A DNA stretch of 51,072 nt from Xanthomonas boreopolis. Its GTDB lineage: Bacteria > Pseudomonadota > Gammaproteobacteria > Xanthomonadales > Xanthomonadaceae. Shown here one piece after another: positions 10,338 to 20,343 of this stretch. The position numbers were made by a program, and so were the translations under genes. The notes under the pieces were generated by a model. The model had not been told where the DNA came from. It was given only the letters and a program-made list of their open reading frames with translations, and ran no database searches. Numbering within the stretch: position 1 is the first letter of the stretch; each line of letters begins with the position of its first letter. The stretch is taken from NCBI GenBank assembly GCA_014654535.1, contig BNBA01000030.1, forward strand, positions 1 to 51,072. The letters are read 5' to 3'.

Positions 10338-12053
10338 ATGAACGGCCACGACGCATCGCCGCCGGAAGTGCTGCAGCTGCGCGAGGCGGTCCGGCGCAAT
10401 CCGCAGGATTTCGTCTCCTGGCTGATGCTGGGCGATGCCGAGATGGAACGGGGAGCGGTCGCCGCCGGCGAGGCGGCGGTGCAGCGCGCGATGGCGCTGC
10501 GGCCGGGCCATCCGGAAGCGCTGGCCCGGCTCGGCCGGGTGCGCTGGATGCAGGGACGCCACCGCGAATCGGCCGACCTGCTGCGCCAGGCCGCCCGGCT
10601 GGCGCCGCAGCATCCGGGCATCGCGCTGTGGCTGGGCCACTCGCTGGAAGATGCCGGCGAAGCCGAGCCGGCCGCCGCGGCCTACGAGCATGCGCACCGG
10701 CTGCTGCCGGACGAACCGTACATCGCCGCGCACCTGTTGAACTGGCGCCGCAAGCTGTGCGACTGGCGCGACCTCGACGCGCTCTCGCGGCAGGTGCGCA
10801 CGGCGATCGCCCGGCAGCGGCCCGGGGTGGAACCGTTCGCCTTCCTCAGCGAGGACGCCACGCCCGCCGAGCAACTGGCCTGCGCGCGCTTGCGCGCGGC
10901 GCCGCTGGCGCGCTCGGTCCGGCCCTTCCCGCCGGCCCGGGTGCGCGACGCGGGAGCGTTGCAGGCGGGATTCCTCTCCAACGGCTTCGGGGCGCATCCG
11001 ACCGGGTTGTTGACGGTGGCCTTGTTCGAGGCATTGCAGCGGCGGCACGCCGGCACGCTGCAGGCGCACCTGTTCGCGCTCGACCGCGACGACGGCAGCG
11101 CGATCCGGCAACGGCTCGCCGCGGCCACGCGCCTGCACGACGTGGCCGGCCTGGACCACCTGCGCACGGCCGGGGCGATCCGCGAGCAAGGCATCGACGT
11201 GCTGGTCGACCTGCGCGGCTGGGGCGGCGGCGGCGCGCCGGAAGTGCTGGCGCTGCGGCCAGCCCCGGTGCAGGTGAACTGGCTGGCCTATCCGGGCACC
11301 AGCGGCGCGCCATGGATCGATTACGTGCTCGGCGACGCCTTCGCGCTGCCGCCCGCGCTGGAGCCGCACTACAGCGAACGCGTGTTGCGCCTGCCGCGCG
11401 CGTTCCAGCCATCGGACAACACCCGCGAAGTCGCCGAGCCCCCGCCCCGGCGCGACTGCGGGTTGCCCGGCGACGGTTTCGTGTTCTGCTGCTTCAACAA
11501 CAGCTACAAGCTCAATCCGCGCAGCTTCGCGCGGATGCTGGCGGTGCTGCGCGAGGTCGAAGGCAGCGTGCTCTGGCTGCTGTCGGGGCCGGGGCAGGCC
11601 GATGCGCGCCTGCGGGCCGCGGCACAGGCCCAGGGCGTGGCGCCGCAGCGGCTGGTGTTCATGCCCAAGCTGCCGCATCCGCACTACCTGTCGCGCTACC
11701 GGCATGCCGGCCTGTTCCTCGACACCGCTCCGTACAACGCGCACACCACCGCCTCGGACGCGCTGTGGGCCGGCTGCCCGGTATTGACGGTCCCCGGGGC
11801 GAGCTTCGCCTCGCGCGTGGCCGGCAGCCTCAACCACCACCTCGGCCTGGACGCGCTGAACGTCGCCGACGACGCGGCCTTCGTCGCCATGGCCGTGCAT
11901 CTGGCGCGCACGCCCGCCGCACTCTCGGCCGTGCGTGGGCGGCTGGAGGCGGAACGCCGCCGCGCCGGCGGGCTGTTCGACATGGACGCCTTCGCCGACG
12001 ACTTCGTCGCGCTGCTGCAAGCCGCGACGAAAGCCCCGCTCCCCCCGGAATGA
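10338..12053 (+). CDS. TPR + GT41 protein (bacterial O-GlcNAc-transferase/SPINDLY homologue)
   Basis: A 571-residue protein: three or more TPR-like helices (residues about 10-130), then a GT41 glycosyltransferase domain from about 205. NGFGAHPTG contains the conserved histidine (His220), and CCFNNSYKLNP holds the UDP-contacting lysine (Lys391), matching positions known from the Xanthomonas campestris OGT structure. Further markers are AYPGTSGAPWIDYV and APYNAHTTASDALWAG. Family knowledge suggests transfer of a UDP-sugar to Ser/Thr of proteins, but physiological targets of these short bacterial forms are unclear. The gene stands alone between prfA and moaB. Confidence 0.88.
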   Translation: MNGHDASPPEVLQLREAVRRNPQDFVSWLMLGDAEMERGAVAAGEAAVQRAMALRPGHPEALARLGRVRWMQGRHRESADLLRQAARLAPQHPGIALWLGHSLEDAGEAEPAAAAYEHAHRLLPDEPYIAAHLLNWRRKLCDWRDLDALSRQVRTAIARQRPGVEPFAFLSEDATPAEQLACARLRAAPLARSVRPFPPARVRDAGALQAGFLSNGFGAHPTGLLTVALFEALQRRHAGTLQAHLFALDRDDGSAIRQRLAAATRLHDVAGLDHLRTAGAIREQGIDVLVDLRGWGGGGAPEVLALRPAPVQVNWLAYPGTSGAPWIDYVLGDAFALPPALEPHYSERVLRLPRAFQPSDNTREVAEPPPRRDCGLPGDGFVFCCFNNSYKLNPRSFARMLAVLREVEGSVLWLLSGPGQADARLRAAAQAQGVAPQRLVFMPKLPHPHYLSRYRHAGLFLDTAPYNAHTTASDALWAGCPVLTVPGASFASRVAGSLNHHLGLDALNVADDAAFVAMAVHLARTPAALSAVRGRLEAERRRAGGLFDMDAFADDFVALLQAATKAPLPPE

Positions 12054-12266
12054 CAAGGCGCGGGCGAAGCCGCGCCGCAGAGACCATCCGTGGCTGCATG
12101 GATGGACGCGTCGCCACGCGCCCGGCCGGAAACGATCCCGGCGTCGCCCGAATCGCCTGGCCACCCAATGCTTCGCCCGCCCCCCCCATCCGCCCCTGCG
12201 GGGCACCTTCTCCCGCGCGGGAAGGAAACACTGTCCCTGGTCCACTCGGCCCGCTAGGCTTCGCCC
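12054..12266. other. Intergenic region with palindromes, no gene
   Basis: Between the GT41 gene and moaB there are 213 bases. They hold CCATCC (12084-12089) facing GGATGG (12100-12105) with a GCATGGATGG core, and CTTCTCCCGCGCGGGAAGG just before moaB. No coding sequence or convincing T-run terminator is visible. Confidence 0.5.
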
Positions 12267-12785
12267 ATGACCCACGCTCCCGACTTCATCCCGCTGCGCC
12301 TGTGCGTGCTGACCGTCTCCGACACCCGCACCCTGGCCGACGACAAGTCCGGCGACTATCTCGCCGCCGCGCTGGCCGAGGCCGGCCATGTGCTGCACGA
12401 GCGCGCGATCGCGCCGGACGACCGCTACCGGCTGCGCGCCATCGTCTCGGCCTGGATCGCCGATCCGGCCGTGGACGGCATCCTGGTCAGCGGCGGCACC
12501 GGCTTCACCGGCCGCGACAGCACGCCCGAGGCGCTGGAACCCCTGCTCGACAAGCTCATGCCGGGCTTCGGCGAGCTGTTCCGCGCGCTCAGCTTCGAGG
12601 AGATCGGCACGGCGTCGCTGCAATCGCGCGCGTTCGCCGGGCTGGCCAACGGCAGCTTCGTGTTCGGCCTGCCCGGCTCGACCTCCGCCTGCCGCACCGC
12701 ATGGGAAAGGATCATCCGCGCCCAGCTCGATGCGCGCACCCGCCCCTGCAATCTCGCGACGCTGCGCCCGCGCCTGCGGGAATGA
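12267..12785 (+). CDS. moaB: Molybdenum cofactor biosynthesis protein B
   Basis: MoaB/Mog-fold protein that adenylylates or binds molybdopterin. The 172-residue product has the fold's hallmark motif [14 protein letters not shown] near residues 75-88, the early TVSDTRT strand and [12 protein letters not shown] near the C terminus. Length is typical of MoaB. No other moa genes are adjacent; it sits 26 bases before ppk2 on the same strand. MogA is the alternative, but the length and the [15 protein letters not shown] segment favour MoaB. Confidence 0.9.
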   Translation: MTHAPDFIPLRLCVLTVSDTRTLADDKSGDYLAAALAEAGHVLHERAIAPDDRYRLRAIVSAWIADPAVDGILVSGGTGFTGRDSTPEALEPLLDKLMPGFGELFRALSFEEIGTASLQSRAFAGLANGSFVFGLPGSTSACRTAWERIIRAQLDARTRPCNLATLRPRLRE

Positions 12786-12811
12786 CCCGCCCATCGCCAC
12801 CGGAGAGCCGC

Positions 12812-13594
12812 ATGCCTTCGCTCAAGGGAAAGGAATACAAGAAACTGCTCAAGCCGATGCAGCTGGAACTGGTGGCGATGGCGCGCTGGCTGCAGCACAC
12901 CGGCCAGCGCGCGCTGGTGCTGTTCGAGGGCCGCGACACCGCCGGCAAGGGCGGCGCGATCCAGGCGGTCGCCGAGCACCTCAACCCGCGCCAGTGCCGG
13001 GTGGTGGCGCTGCCCAAGCCCAGCGACCGCGAGGCCACGCAGTGGTATTTCCAGCGCTACGTCGCGCACCTGCCGGCCGCCGGCGAACTCGTGCTGATGG
13101 ACCGCAGCTGGTACAACCGCGCCGGCGTCGAACGGGTGATGGGCTACTGCACCGACGCGCAATACCACGCGTTCCTGGAGCAGGCGCCGCGCTTCGAGCA
13201 GTTGCTGGTCGACGACGGCATCCTGCTGTTCAAGTACTGGCTCACGGTGGACCAGCGCGAGCAGGAAAAGCGCTTCGCCGAACGCCACCAGGACCCGCTC
13301 AAGGGCTGGAAGCTGTCGCCGGTCGACCTGCAGTCGCGCGAGAAGTACGCCGACTACACCCGGGCCCGCGAGGCGATGCTGCAGGCCACCCACACCGCGC
13401 ACGCCCCGTGGACGCTGGTGGACTTCAACGACCAGAAGCGCGGTCGGCTCACGCTGATCCGCGACCTGCTCGACCGGATGCCGGACAGCTCCGTGCCCGA
13501 CGACGAGCTGCCGCTGCCGCCGCTGCGCGGCAAACTGCACAAGGAGAAGTTCGGCGCGCTCGAGCCGATCGACGACTACGCGGCCGATCCCTGA
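12812..13594 (+). CDS. ppk2: Polyphosphate kinase 2 family protein
   Basis: Phosphotransferase using polyphosphate to phosphorylate nucleotides. The start [11 protein letters not shown] at 12812 follows a GGAGAG ribosome-binding site and gives 260 residues, a single-domain PPK2. Walker A is GRDTAGKGG (40-48), Walker B is [11 protein letters not shown] (93-103), and the basic lid segment [17 protein letters not shown] follows. It may share a transcript with moaB. Its last 19 bases overlap the convergent gene at 13576-14580. Whether NDPs or NMPs are preferred cannot be told by eye. Confidence 0.92.
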   Translation: MPSLKGKEYKKLLKPMQLELVAMARWLQHTGQRALVLFEGRDTAGKGGAIQAVAEHLNPRQCRVVALPKPSDREATQWYFQRYVAHLPAAGELVLMDRSWYNRAGVERVMGYCTDAQYHAFLEQAPRFEQLLVDDGILLFKYWLTVDQREQEKRFAERHQDPLKGWKLSPVDLQSREKYADYTRAREAMLQATHTAHAPWTLVDFNDQKRGRLTLIRDLLDRMPDSSVPDDELPLPPLRGKLHKEKFGALEPIDDYAADP

Positions 13595-14580
13595 CCCAGC
13601 CGCGGCGGCGCCAGGGGCCGGGCGCGCTCGGCCGAATCGGCCAGCGCCACCAGCACGTCCAGGCTGTCGCGCAGCAGCGCGGCCATCCCGACGTGCAGCG
13701 GCCGCATCGCCTCCACGTAGCCGATCGCGTCCGTCTCCCCGTCCTGGCTCGCCCCATCGCAGCGCGAGAGCAGGAACGCGTCCAGCCGCACGCCACCGGC
13801 CAGCGCCACGCCCGCGGCGCGTTGCAGCCAGCCCGCCAGCGCCGTGCGGTATTCCTCGGCCAGCGCGTAGCCGACCTCGACCTGGTCCAGGTCGGCCTGG
13901 TCGTTCCAGGCCAGCGCCAGGACCACCTGCGAACGCGCCTCCAGGCCGCGCTCCTCGGCCGCCAGCGCCTGCAGTTCCGACAACCGCTGCCACTGCGCCA
14001 GCGCATCGGTACGCGACGCTTCCGGCAGCGCCTGCAGGGCGAAGGCGATGCGGCGCGCGAACAGTTCCGGCACCTCGGCCAGGACGGCAGGGCCTTGGTC
14101 GACCTCCAGCAGCAGCCGTTCGGTACGCAGCGCGGCCACGTCCGGCAGGCTGCCGTCCTCCAGTGCGCGCACCACGCCGCGATCGGACAGCTGCAATACC
14201 AGGTCGAGCCAGAGCAGGCGCCGCCACCGCGCTTCGCGCTCGGCCTGCGCGGCCAGCCAGTGCTCGCGCAATGCGTGCAGGCGATCGATGCAGGCCTGCC
14301 AGCCCGGCCCGTCCGCATCGGCCGAGGCCGGCTGCACCCTCAGCGGATCGAGCATGCCCTGCCCGAACCGCTGCCAGGCCGGCGATGCCGCCGGGGCAGG
14401 CCCCAGCCGCGGCTCGATCGAAGCCGGCAGGCATGGTTCGTCGTCCAGCGGCTCCATCGAGGATTGCAGGCACTGCTGCAGCCGGCGCAGCAGCCAGCCC
14501 GGAGCGGACGCCAGGGTCGCCCACAGCCCCCTTCTGAACAGCGGGACGGCGGCGACGAAACGATCGGCGGTCGGGTGCAT
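13576..14580 (-). CDS. Conserved-looking protein of unknown function
   Basis: A 334-residue soluble, mostly helical protein that I do not recognise. It has no signal peptide, membrane span or obvious catalytic motif. It is rich in Leu, Ala, Arg and acidic residues, with amphipathic stretches such as [16 protein letters not shown] and [19 protein letters not shown]. The start has a good AAGGAG site on the reverse strand. Codon use looks like its neighbours. It converges on ppk2 with a 19-base overlap of the 3' ends. Confidence 0.7.
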   Translation of the reverse strand: MHPTADRFVAAVPLFRRGLWATLASAPGWLLRRLQQCLQSSMEPLDDEPCLPASIEPRLGPAPAASPAWQRFGQGMLDPLRVQPASADADGPGWQACIDRLHALREHWLAAQAEREARWRRLLWLDLVLQLSDRGVVRALEDGSLPDVAALRTERLLLEVDQGPAVLAEVPELFARRIAFALQALPEASRTDALAQWQRLSELQALAAEERGLEARSQVVLALAWNDQADLDQVEVGYALAEEYRTALAGWLQRAAGVALAGGVRLDAFLLSRCDGASQDGETDAIGYVEAMRPLHVGMAALLRDSLDVLVALADSAERARPLAPPRLGQGSAA

Positions 14581-14713
14581 GGCTCCTTAACCTCCCGTGC
14601 CCGGTGGGGGCGCGACAGGACGTTATCGGCCGACCGCGGGAAACTTTAGGGCCGCGGATCGCCAGGACCGGCCATCGGCCCGGCCCGGCGCCGGGCCGGG
14701 CATGCGCCCCTGC

Positions 14714-15286
14714 TCAGCCCGCCTTTCCGCCGGCCGCGGCCACCGCGGCCTCGATGTCGTGCGCGGTGACCGGACCGAGGAACTGCTTGGCGACCTTGCC
14801 GTCCGGGTCGATCAGGTAGGTCATCGGCAGCCCGCGCGGCGTGGCGAAATCCTTGGGCGGGTCGTAGGTGTCGAGGATGGCGATCGGATACGACACCGGG
14901 TGCTCCTTCAGGAACGCCTGCATCTGCGCCGGCTCGATGTCCTCGTAGGCCAGGCCGACCACCTCGATGTTGTCGCGCATCGTGTGCAGCGCCGACAGCT
15001 CGGGCATTTCCTTCAGGCACGGCGCGCACCAGGTCGCCCAGAAATTCACCACCACCCATTTGCCGCGATGCTCGGCCAGGTCGTAGCGGCCGCCATCGAC
15101 CGTGGGCAGCGCCAGGGCCGGCCGTTCGGCGGTGGCCTGCACGACGCCAGCGGAAGGTGCCGCGGGCGCGTCCTGGTCCGCCGGCGCCTGCGCCGGGGCC
15201 GCGGCCTGCGTGGGCGCTTCCGGAGCGCGATTGCACGCCGCCAGTGCCATCAGGACCGGCAGGGCGAGGATCGAAAAACGGTTCAT
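14714..15286 (-). CDS. TlpA-family thioredoxin-like lipoprotein
   Basis: An extracytoplasmic thiol-disulfide protein of 190 residues. The lipobox LAAC gives a lipidated Cys18; an Ala/Pro/Gln-rich linker runs to about residue 55; the thioredoxin fold carries WCAPC with cysteines 87 and 90 and a cis-proline loop RGLPMTY. ResA/TlpA relatives reduce cytochrome c or other periplasmic disulfides; no c-type maturation genes are nearby, so the substrate is unknown. The start overlaps the yihY-like stop as ATGA (15283-15286). Confidence 0.9.
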   Translation of the reverse strand: MNRFSILALPVLMALAACNRAPEAPTQAAAPAQAPADQDAPAAPSAGVVQATAERPALALPTVDGGRYDLAEHRGKWVVVNFWATWCAPCLKEMPELSALHTMRDNIEVVGLAYEDIEPAQMQAFLKEHPVSYPIAILDTYDPPKDFATPRGLPMTYLIDPDGKVAKQFLGPVTAHDIEAAVAAAGGKAG

Positions 15287-16542
15287 ACGGATTCTCCGGG
15301 CAGGTGTCGGTAAATGTCGGCGACCGGGCGGTCCAGCTGCGCGCGCAGCGACAGCCGCAATTGGTCGAGCGCGCCGCCGGCGACGCGGCCGAGCGGGTCG
15401 TCGCTGCAGGGCAGCGGCCGCTCGTCCGCGGCGATGCGCAATCGGCAGCTCTCGTAGAGCTCGGCCAGGGTCACCTCGTCCAGGTCGCGCGCCAGCAGCC
15501 ACTCGCCGCGCTCGTCGCGGCGCAGCAGGCGGATGCGCTGCAGCTCGCCCAGCAGCTCCTGCTGCAGCGCGTCGGTCAGCATCGGCTCCAGGCGCAGCAT
15601 CGTGTCCTCGTCCAGCCCGCCGCCGTCGCGGCGCGCCAGCTGGAAACGCCCGAGCAGGCGCAGCAGGGCATAGAACTCGTACCCGGGCGGCACCCGCATC
15701 GCCACCGGCTGGTAGCGGAACGCGGCGATCGAGGACGCCAGCGAGGCGCCGAGCAGCACCGACACCCAGCTCAGGTAGATCCACAGCAGCAGGATCGGCA
15801 GCGCCGACATCGCGCCGTAGATGCGCTGGTAGGTCTGGAAGTTGCCCAGGTACAGGCCCATCCCCCACTTGACCGTCTCCAGGCTGGCCACCGCCAGCAG
15901 CGCGCCCGGCACCGCATGGCGCAGGCGCACGCTGTGCTGCGGCACCACCCGGTACACCAGCACGATGCCGGCGAATTCCACCAGCATCGGCGCCAGCCGC
16001 CACGCCGCGTGCGCCACCCATTTCCCCTCGGACGTGTGGAACAGCGGCAGCGCGAACACGTAGGCCGCCGTCGCCATCGACGCGGCCGCGAGCATGGTGC
16101 CGAGCGTGAGCACGGTCCAGTAGATCAGGAAGCGGGTGAACTTCGGCCGCGCCGAGGCCACGCGCCAGATCCGGTTGAAGGTCTGCTCGACGCTGTGCAG
16201 CGTGATCAGCAGCGAGGCCACCAGCGCGATCACGCCGGCCGCGGTGAAGGTGCCGACGTCGCTGAGCGAGTTGTTGATGAAGTCCTGCACCGAGCGCGCT
16301 GCGCCGGGCACGAAGTTGTTGAAGATGAAGTCGGTCAGCGCGCCCTGCCAGCGCTCGAACGCCGGGAACGCCGAGAGCACGCCGAACGCCACGATCGCCA
16401 GCGGCACCAGCGCGAACACCGTGGTGTAGGCCAGCGAGCCGGCCGCCTGGAACAGGCGGTCGTCGAGGAAGCGCTTCCACAGGAAACGGCCGAAGCTGGT
16501 CATGCGGGCGCGGTCGCGCAGCCGCTCCTTCCATTTTTCCAT
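15283..16542 (-). CDS. YihY/virulence-factor BrkB family inner-membrane protein
   Basis: Formerly called ribonuclease BN-like, this family comprises membrane proteins of unknown function. The start MEKWKERLRDRARM at 16542 has GGGA upstream and gives 419 residues; an earlier in-frame ATG adds poorly conserved sequence. About six membrane segments are visible, beginning with AAGSLAYTTVFALVPLAIVAFGVL, with the family motif LHSVEQTFNRIWRV. A cytoplasmic C-terminal region of about 130 residues follows PPGYEFYALLRLLG. It is translationally coupled to the TlpA-like gene. Confidence 0.88.
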   Translation of the reverse strand: MEKWKERLRDRARMTSFGRFLWKRFLDDRLFQAAGSLAYTTVFALVPLAIVAFGVLSAFPAFERWQGALTDFIFNNFVPGAARSVQDFINNSLSDVGTFTAAGVIALVASLLITLHSVEQTFNRIWRVASARPKFTRFLIYWTVLTLGTMLAAASMATAAYVFALPLFHTSEGKWVAHAAWRLAPMLVEFAGIVLVYRVVPQHSVRLRHAVPGALLAVASLETVKWGMGLYLGNFQTYQRIYGAMSALPILLLWIYLSWVSVLLGASLASSIAAFRYQPVAMRVPPGYEFYALLRLLGRFQLARRDGGGLDEDTMLRLEPMLTDALQQELLGELQRIRLLRRDERGEWLLARDLDEVTLAELYESCRLRIAADERPLPCSDDPLGRVAGGALDQLRLSLRAQLDRPVADIYRHLPGESV

Positions 16543-16571
16543 GGTGTCCCTGGGTGCACCGGGCTCCGTAG

Positions 16572-17584
<1,013 letters not shown>

Positions 17585-17679
17585 GCGCCCCGGTACAGGC
17601 GGGGACGGCGGCGACGGGCGCCCGGTATCATGTCGCCCCCGCCGCCGCGCGCGACGGCCAAGACAGCCAGGAAACAAAG

Positions 17680-18165
17680 ATGGACGAGCTCCTGATCGTC
17701 ACCACCGGTGGCACGATCGACAAGATCTATTTCGACGACAAGTCCGACTACCAGATCGGCGATCCGCAGATCGGCATGATCCTGCGCGAGCTGGGCGTGA
17801 CCTTCCGCTTCAGCGTGATCCCGATCCTGCGCAAGGACTCGCTGCACATCACCGAGGCCGACCGCGAGCTGATCCGCGCCACCATCGCCGCGCAGCCGAC
17901 CCGCCACGTGCTGGTCACCCACGGCACCGACAGCATGGTGCAGACCGGCGAGGTGCTGAAGTCGATCCCGGACAAGACCATCGTGATGACCGGCGCGCTC
18001 AGCCCGGCGCGCTTCCGCGGTTCGGACGCCGAGTTCAACATCGGCTGCGCGATCGGCGCGGTGCAGAGCCTGCCGGCCGGCGTGTACATCGCGATGAACG
18101 GCCGTATCTGGGACCCGGCCAAGGTGCGCAAGAACGTCGCCGCCAACCGTTTCGAGGCGGCCTGA
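17680..18165 (+). CDS. Asparaginase-like protein, N-terminal domain only
   Basis: The 161 residues match only the N-terminal domain of type I/II L-asparaginases. TTGGTIDK (8-15) contains the first nucleophile threonine, and HGTD (81-84) gives the second catalytic Thr-Asp pair. VMTGALSPARF corresponds to the end of the domain. The C-terminal domain, which completes the tetramer's active site, is absent, and no remnant is seen before the stop. Short proteins of this kind are annotated in Xanthomonadaceae, so this is probably a genuine small protein rather than a truncation; activity on asparagine is uncertain. Confidence 0.85.
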   Translation: MDELLIVTTGGTIDKIYFDDKSDYQIGDPQIGMILRELGVTFRFSVIPILRKDSLHITEADRELIRATIAAQPTRHVLVTHGTDSMVQTGEVLKSIPDKTIVMTGALSPARFRGSDAEFNIGCAIGAVQSLPAGVYIAMNGRIWDPAKVRKNVAANRFEAA

Positions 18166-18233
18166 TCCGGAGCGATCCGGGCGATTGGACGATCCTGCGG
18201 GAGGGACTTCGCTCGCGGCGCCTTGCCCGCGCA

Positions 18234-18266
18234 CATGCTGCCCCGCCGTCCTGGCGGGGCAACATG
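18234..18266. terminator. Hairpin between convergent asparaginase-like and protease genes
   Basis: CCCCGCC (18241-18247) and GGCGGGG (18253-18259) pair around a five-base loop, and the flanks CATGCTG/CAACATG extend the stem to 14 base pairs with one mismatch. Its location between two converging genes suggests bidirectional termination, but there is no T-run on either strand, so a stability or dispersed-repeat role is possible. Confidence 0.5.
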
Positions 18267-18291
18267 CCGGCATCCCTGCCCTGCGACGTCG

Positions 18292-20031
18292 TCAGTAGGT
18301 CGCGGTCAGGGTGACGCCGGAGAAGGTGCTGTAGGCCTTCACGCGGATGTAGTACGTCCCGTTGACCGGCGAGTTGATCGTGCAGGTCTCGCTGTTGCCG
18401 CTCAGGTACGGCCGGCAGGTGTAGGCCGTGTCGGTCGGCGCGCTGCCCTGGCGCACGTACAGGTCGGCATCGCCGGTGCCGCCGCTGATCCGCACCGTCA
18501 GCGTGCTGCGGCCGGAGGGCACCGCGATGGTGTAGTTCAGGTCCGAACCGGTGCTGGCCGAGAGCCCGGTCACCGGCGTGCCGCTGGTCAGCGCGGTCCC
18601 GCCACCGCCACCGCCGCTGCCGCCCGACTTGGCCGCCGTCACCGCCGCGTTGGCGTCGAGCAGGCCCGCGCCGCAGCCTTGCGAGCAGCTGAAGCTGGCC
18701 GCGGTGCTCTTGATCGTCGACTCGACCTGCGCCGGGGTCAGCGGGCTCGGGGCGACCGACTGCATCAGTGCGACCACGCCGGCCACGTGCGGGCTCGCCA
18801 TCGACGTGCCGTTGTAGGACGCGTAGCTGGCGCTGCCCGGCGAGGTGGTGCCCGAGTTGAGCGTGGACAGGATGCTCGAGCCCGGCGCGGAGATGTCGAT
18901 GCCCGCGCCGTAGTTGGAGTAGCTCGCTTTGGCGCGCGAGGAGGTGGTGGCCGCCACCGCGATCACGTTGGAGCAGTTCGCCGGCACCGCGCCGGACACG
19001 TTGATGCTGTCGTTGCCCGCCGCGACCACGACCGTGGTGCCGCGCGAGACGGCGCTGTTGATCGCGTTCTGGTAGGTGCTCGAGCAGCTGCCGCTGCCGC
19101 CCAGCGACATGTTGATGACCTCGGCCGGGTTGGGGTTGGCCGGCACGCCGCTGACGGTGCCGCCGGAGGCCCACACGATCGCGTCGGTGATGTCCGAGGT
19201 GTAGCCGCCGCAGCGGCCGAGCACGCGCACCGGCACGATCTTGGCGTTGTAGGCGGTGCCCGCGACGCCGGTGCTGTTGTTGGTGACCGCGGCGATGGTG
19301 CCGGCCACGTGGGTGCCGTGCCAGCTCGAATTGGTCACCGGCGAGCCGCTGTAGCACTCGTTGGCCACCGGGTTCCAGTCGCCCGGGTCGGACGGGTCGG
19401 AGTCGCGCCCGTCGCCGTCGCGCGAGACGAAGGTGTCGCTGATGAAGTCGTAGCCCGGCAGGATGTTGGCGTTGAGGTCCGGGTGGCTGGTGATGCCGGT
19501 GTCGATCACCGCCACGACCACGCCCTGGCCGGTGGCCTGGTCCCAGGCCGGACGCACGTTGATGCCGGCGGTGCCGGTACCGAACGCCCACTGCTCGGAC
19601 AGCCGCGGGTCGTTGGGGGTCAGGGTCGGCCGCATCAGCTGGTCGACCTCCACGCTCAGCACGTTCGGATCGGCGGCGAGCTTGCGCATCAGCGTCTCGG
19701 CCTCGGCACGGTCGAGCGGGCGGTCGGCCTTGACCAGCTCCGGGCCGATCGCCAGCCGGCGCAGCTTGCTCAGGCCCAGCGCGCGGCCGTTCTTGGCCGG
19801 CAGCGCGCGCGCGGCGCTCTTCAGGGACGAGGTCAGCGCCGTGGCGCTGGCCTGCTCGGCACTGCCGTCGCGGTAGGTCACGATGAAGCGCTGGTGGGTC
19901 TGGGCAGAGTCCAGGCCGTCCAGGTGGACCTCGCCGGCCATCGCCGGGAAGGTCAGCAGCAGGGAGGTGAGTGCGGAAGCTCCCAGTACGGTCCAAGCGC
20001 GCGAACGCGGGTGGTGGTGCTTGGTGGACAT
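18292..20031 (-). CDS. Secreted S8 subtilisin-like serine protease with PPC domain
   Basis: Extracellular protease of 579 residues. MSTKHHHP at 20031 has GGAAA upstream and begins a signal peptide ending near AMA (about 32). An I9-type propeptide (about 48-130) contains RFIVTYRDG. The catalytic domain has Asp177 (AVIDTG), His238 (HGTH), oxyanion Asn340 (AAGN) and Ser410 (GTSMASPHVAG). Six or so cysteines suggest disulfides. A Gly/Ser linker near 475-488 leads to a pre-peptidase C-terminal (PPC) domain ending LTATY, usually removed on maturation. It is monocistronic, with its own AT-rich upstream region, and resembles Xanthomonas and Lysobacter exoproteases used in nutrition or predation. Confidence 0.95.
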   Translation of the reverse strand: MSTKHHHPRSRAWTVLGASALTSLLLTFPAMAGEVHLDGLDSAQTHQRFIVTYRDGSAEQASATALTSSLKSAARALPAKNGRALGLSKLRRLAIGPELVKADRPLDRAEAETLMRKLAADPNVLSVEVDQLMRPTLTPNDPRLSEQWAFGTGTAGINVRPAWDQATGQGVVVAVIDTGITSHPDLNANILPGYDFISDTFVSRDGDGRDSDPSDPGDWNPVANECYSGSPVTNSSWHGTHVAGTIAAVTNNSTGVAGTAYNAKIVPVRVLGRCGGYTSDITDAIVWASGGTVSGVPANPNPAEVINMSLGGSGSCSSTYQNAINSAVSRGTTVVVAAGNDSINVSGAVPANCSNVIAVAATTSSRAKASYSNYGAGIDISAPGSSILSTLNSGTTSPGSASYASYNGTSMASPHVAGVVALMQSVAPSPLTPAQVESTIKSTAASFSCSQGCGAGLLDANAAVTAAKSGGSGGGGGGTALTSGTPVTGLSASTGSDLNYTIAVPSGRSTLTVRISGGTGDADLYVRQGSAPTDTAYTCRPYLSGNSETCTINSPVNGTYYIRVKAYSTFSGVTLTATY

Positions 20032-20296
20032 CGAATTTCCTTTTCCAGAATGGAATGCCGGCAAGCGGCGTGGCCCCCGGCGGGCCGCCGCGACTGCCAG
20101 CGGCGGAGCACCGGAGCGTTCTGGATCGCCCCTGTTGTCGATCCATTCAGCACGCTAGCCGGCCTGCACGGAGCCGCACAATGGGTGCAAACGGTTTCCT
20201 TGATAACTATTTTCTATTCCGTGACAGGCAGCGCCAATTTTCTGGCTCGAGCCCGCAACGGTAGTCGAACGTCCGCAAATTTGCCGCTATCTATCA
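20032..20296. other. Upstream region of the protease gene, no gene
   Basis: This stretch separates the protease start from the ilvE terminator. It contains an unusually AT-rich patch near 20196-20222 that could hold the protease promoter on the minus strand. I cannot assign a -35/-10 pair or a regulator site with confidence. Confidence 0.4.
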
Positions 20297-20322
20297 CAAA
20301 AAACCCCGCCGGAGCGGGGTTC
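20297..20322 (-). terminator. Rho-independent terminator of ilvE
   Basis: On the reverse strand ACCCCGC (20320-20314), loop TCCG and GCGGGGT (20309-20303) form a perfect seven-base stem, followed by six T residues (20303-20298). It lies about 20 bases after the ilvE stop codon, where an intrinsic terminator is expected. Confidence 0.93.
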
Positions 20323-20343
20323 TTCGTCTTGCCGGGCCGTGCT

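Noticed and set aside
17680-18165. Asparaginase gene truncated by frameshift
   Set aside because: No C-terminal asparaginase sequence is found in any frame between the stop at 18165 and the protease gene at 18292, so there is no evidence of a recent break.
18292-20031. Protease as part of a secretion or toxin island
   Set aside because: Flanking genes are ordinary metabolic genes and no secretion components or mobile elements adjoin it.
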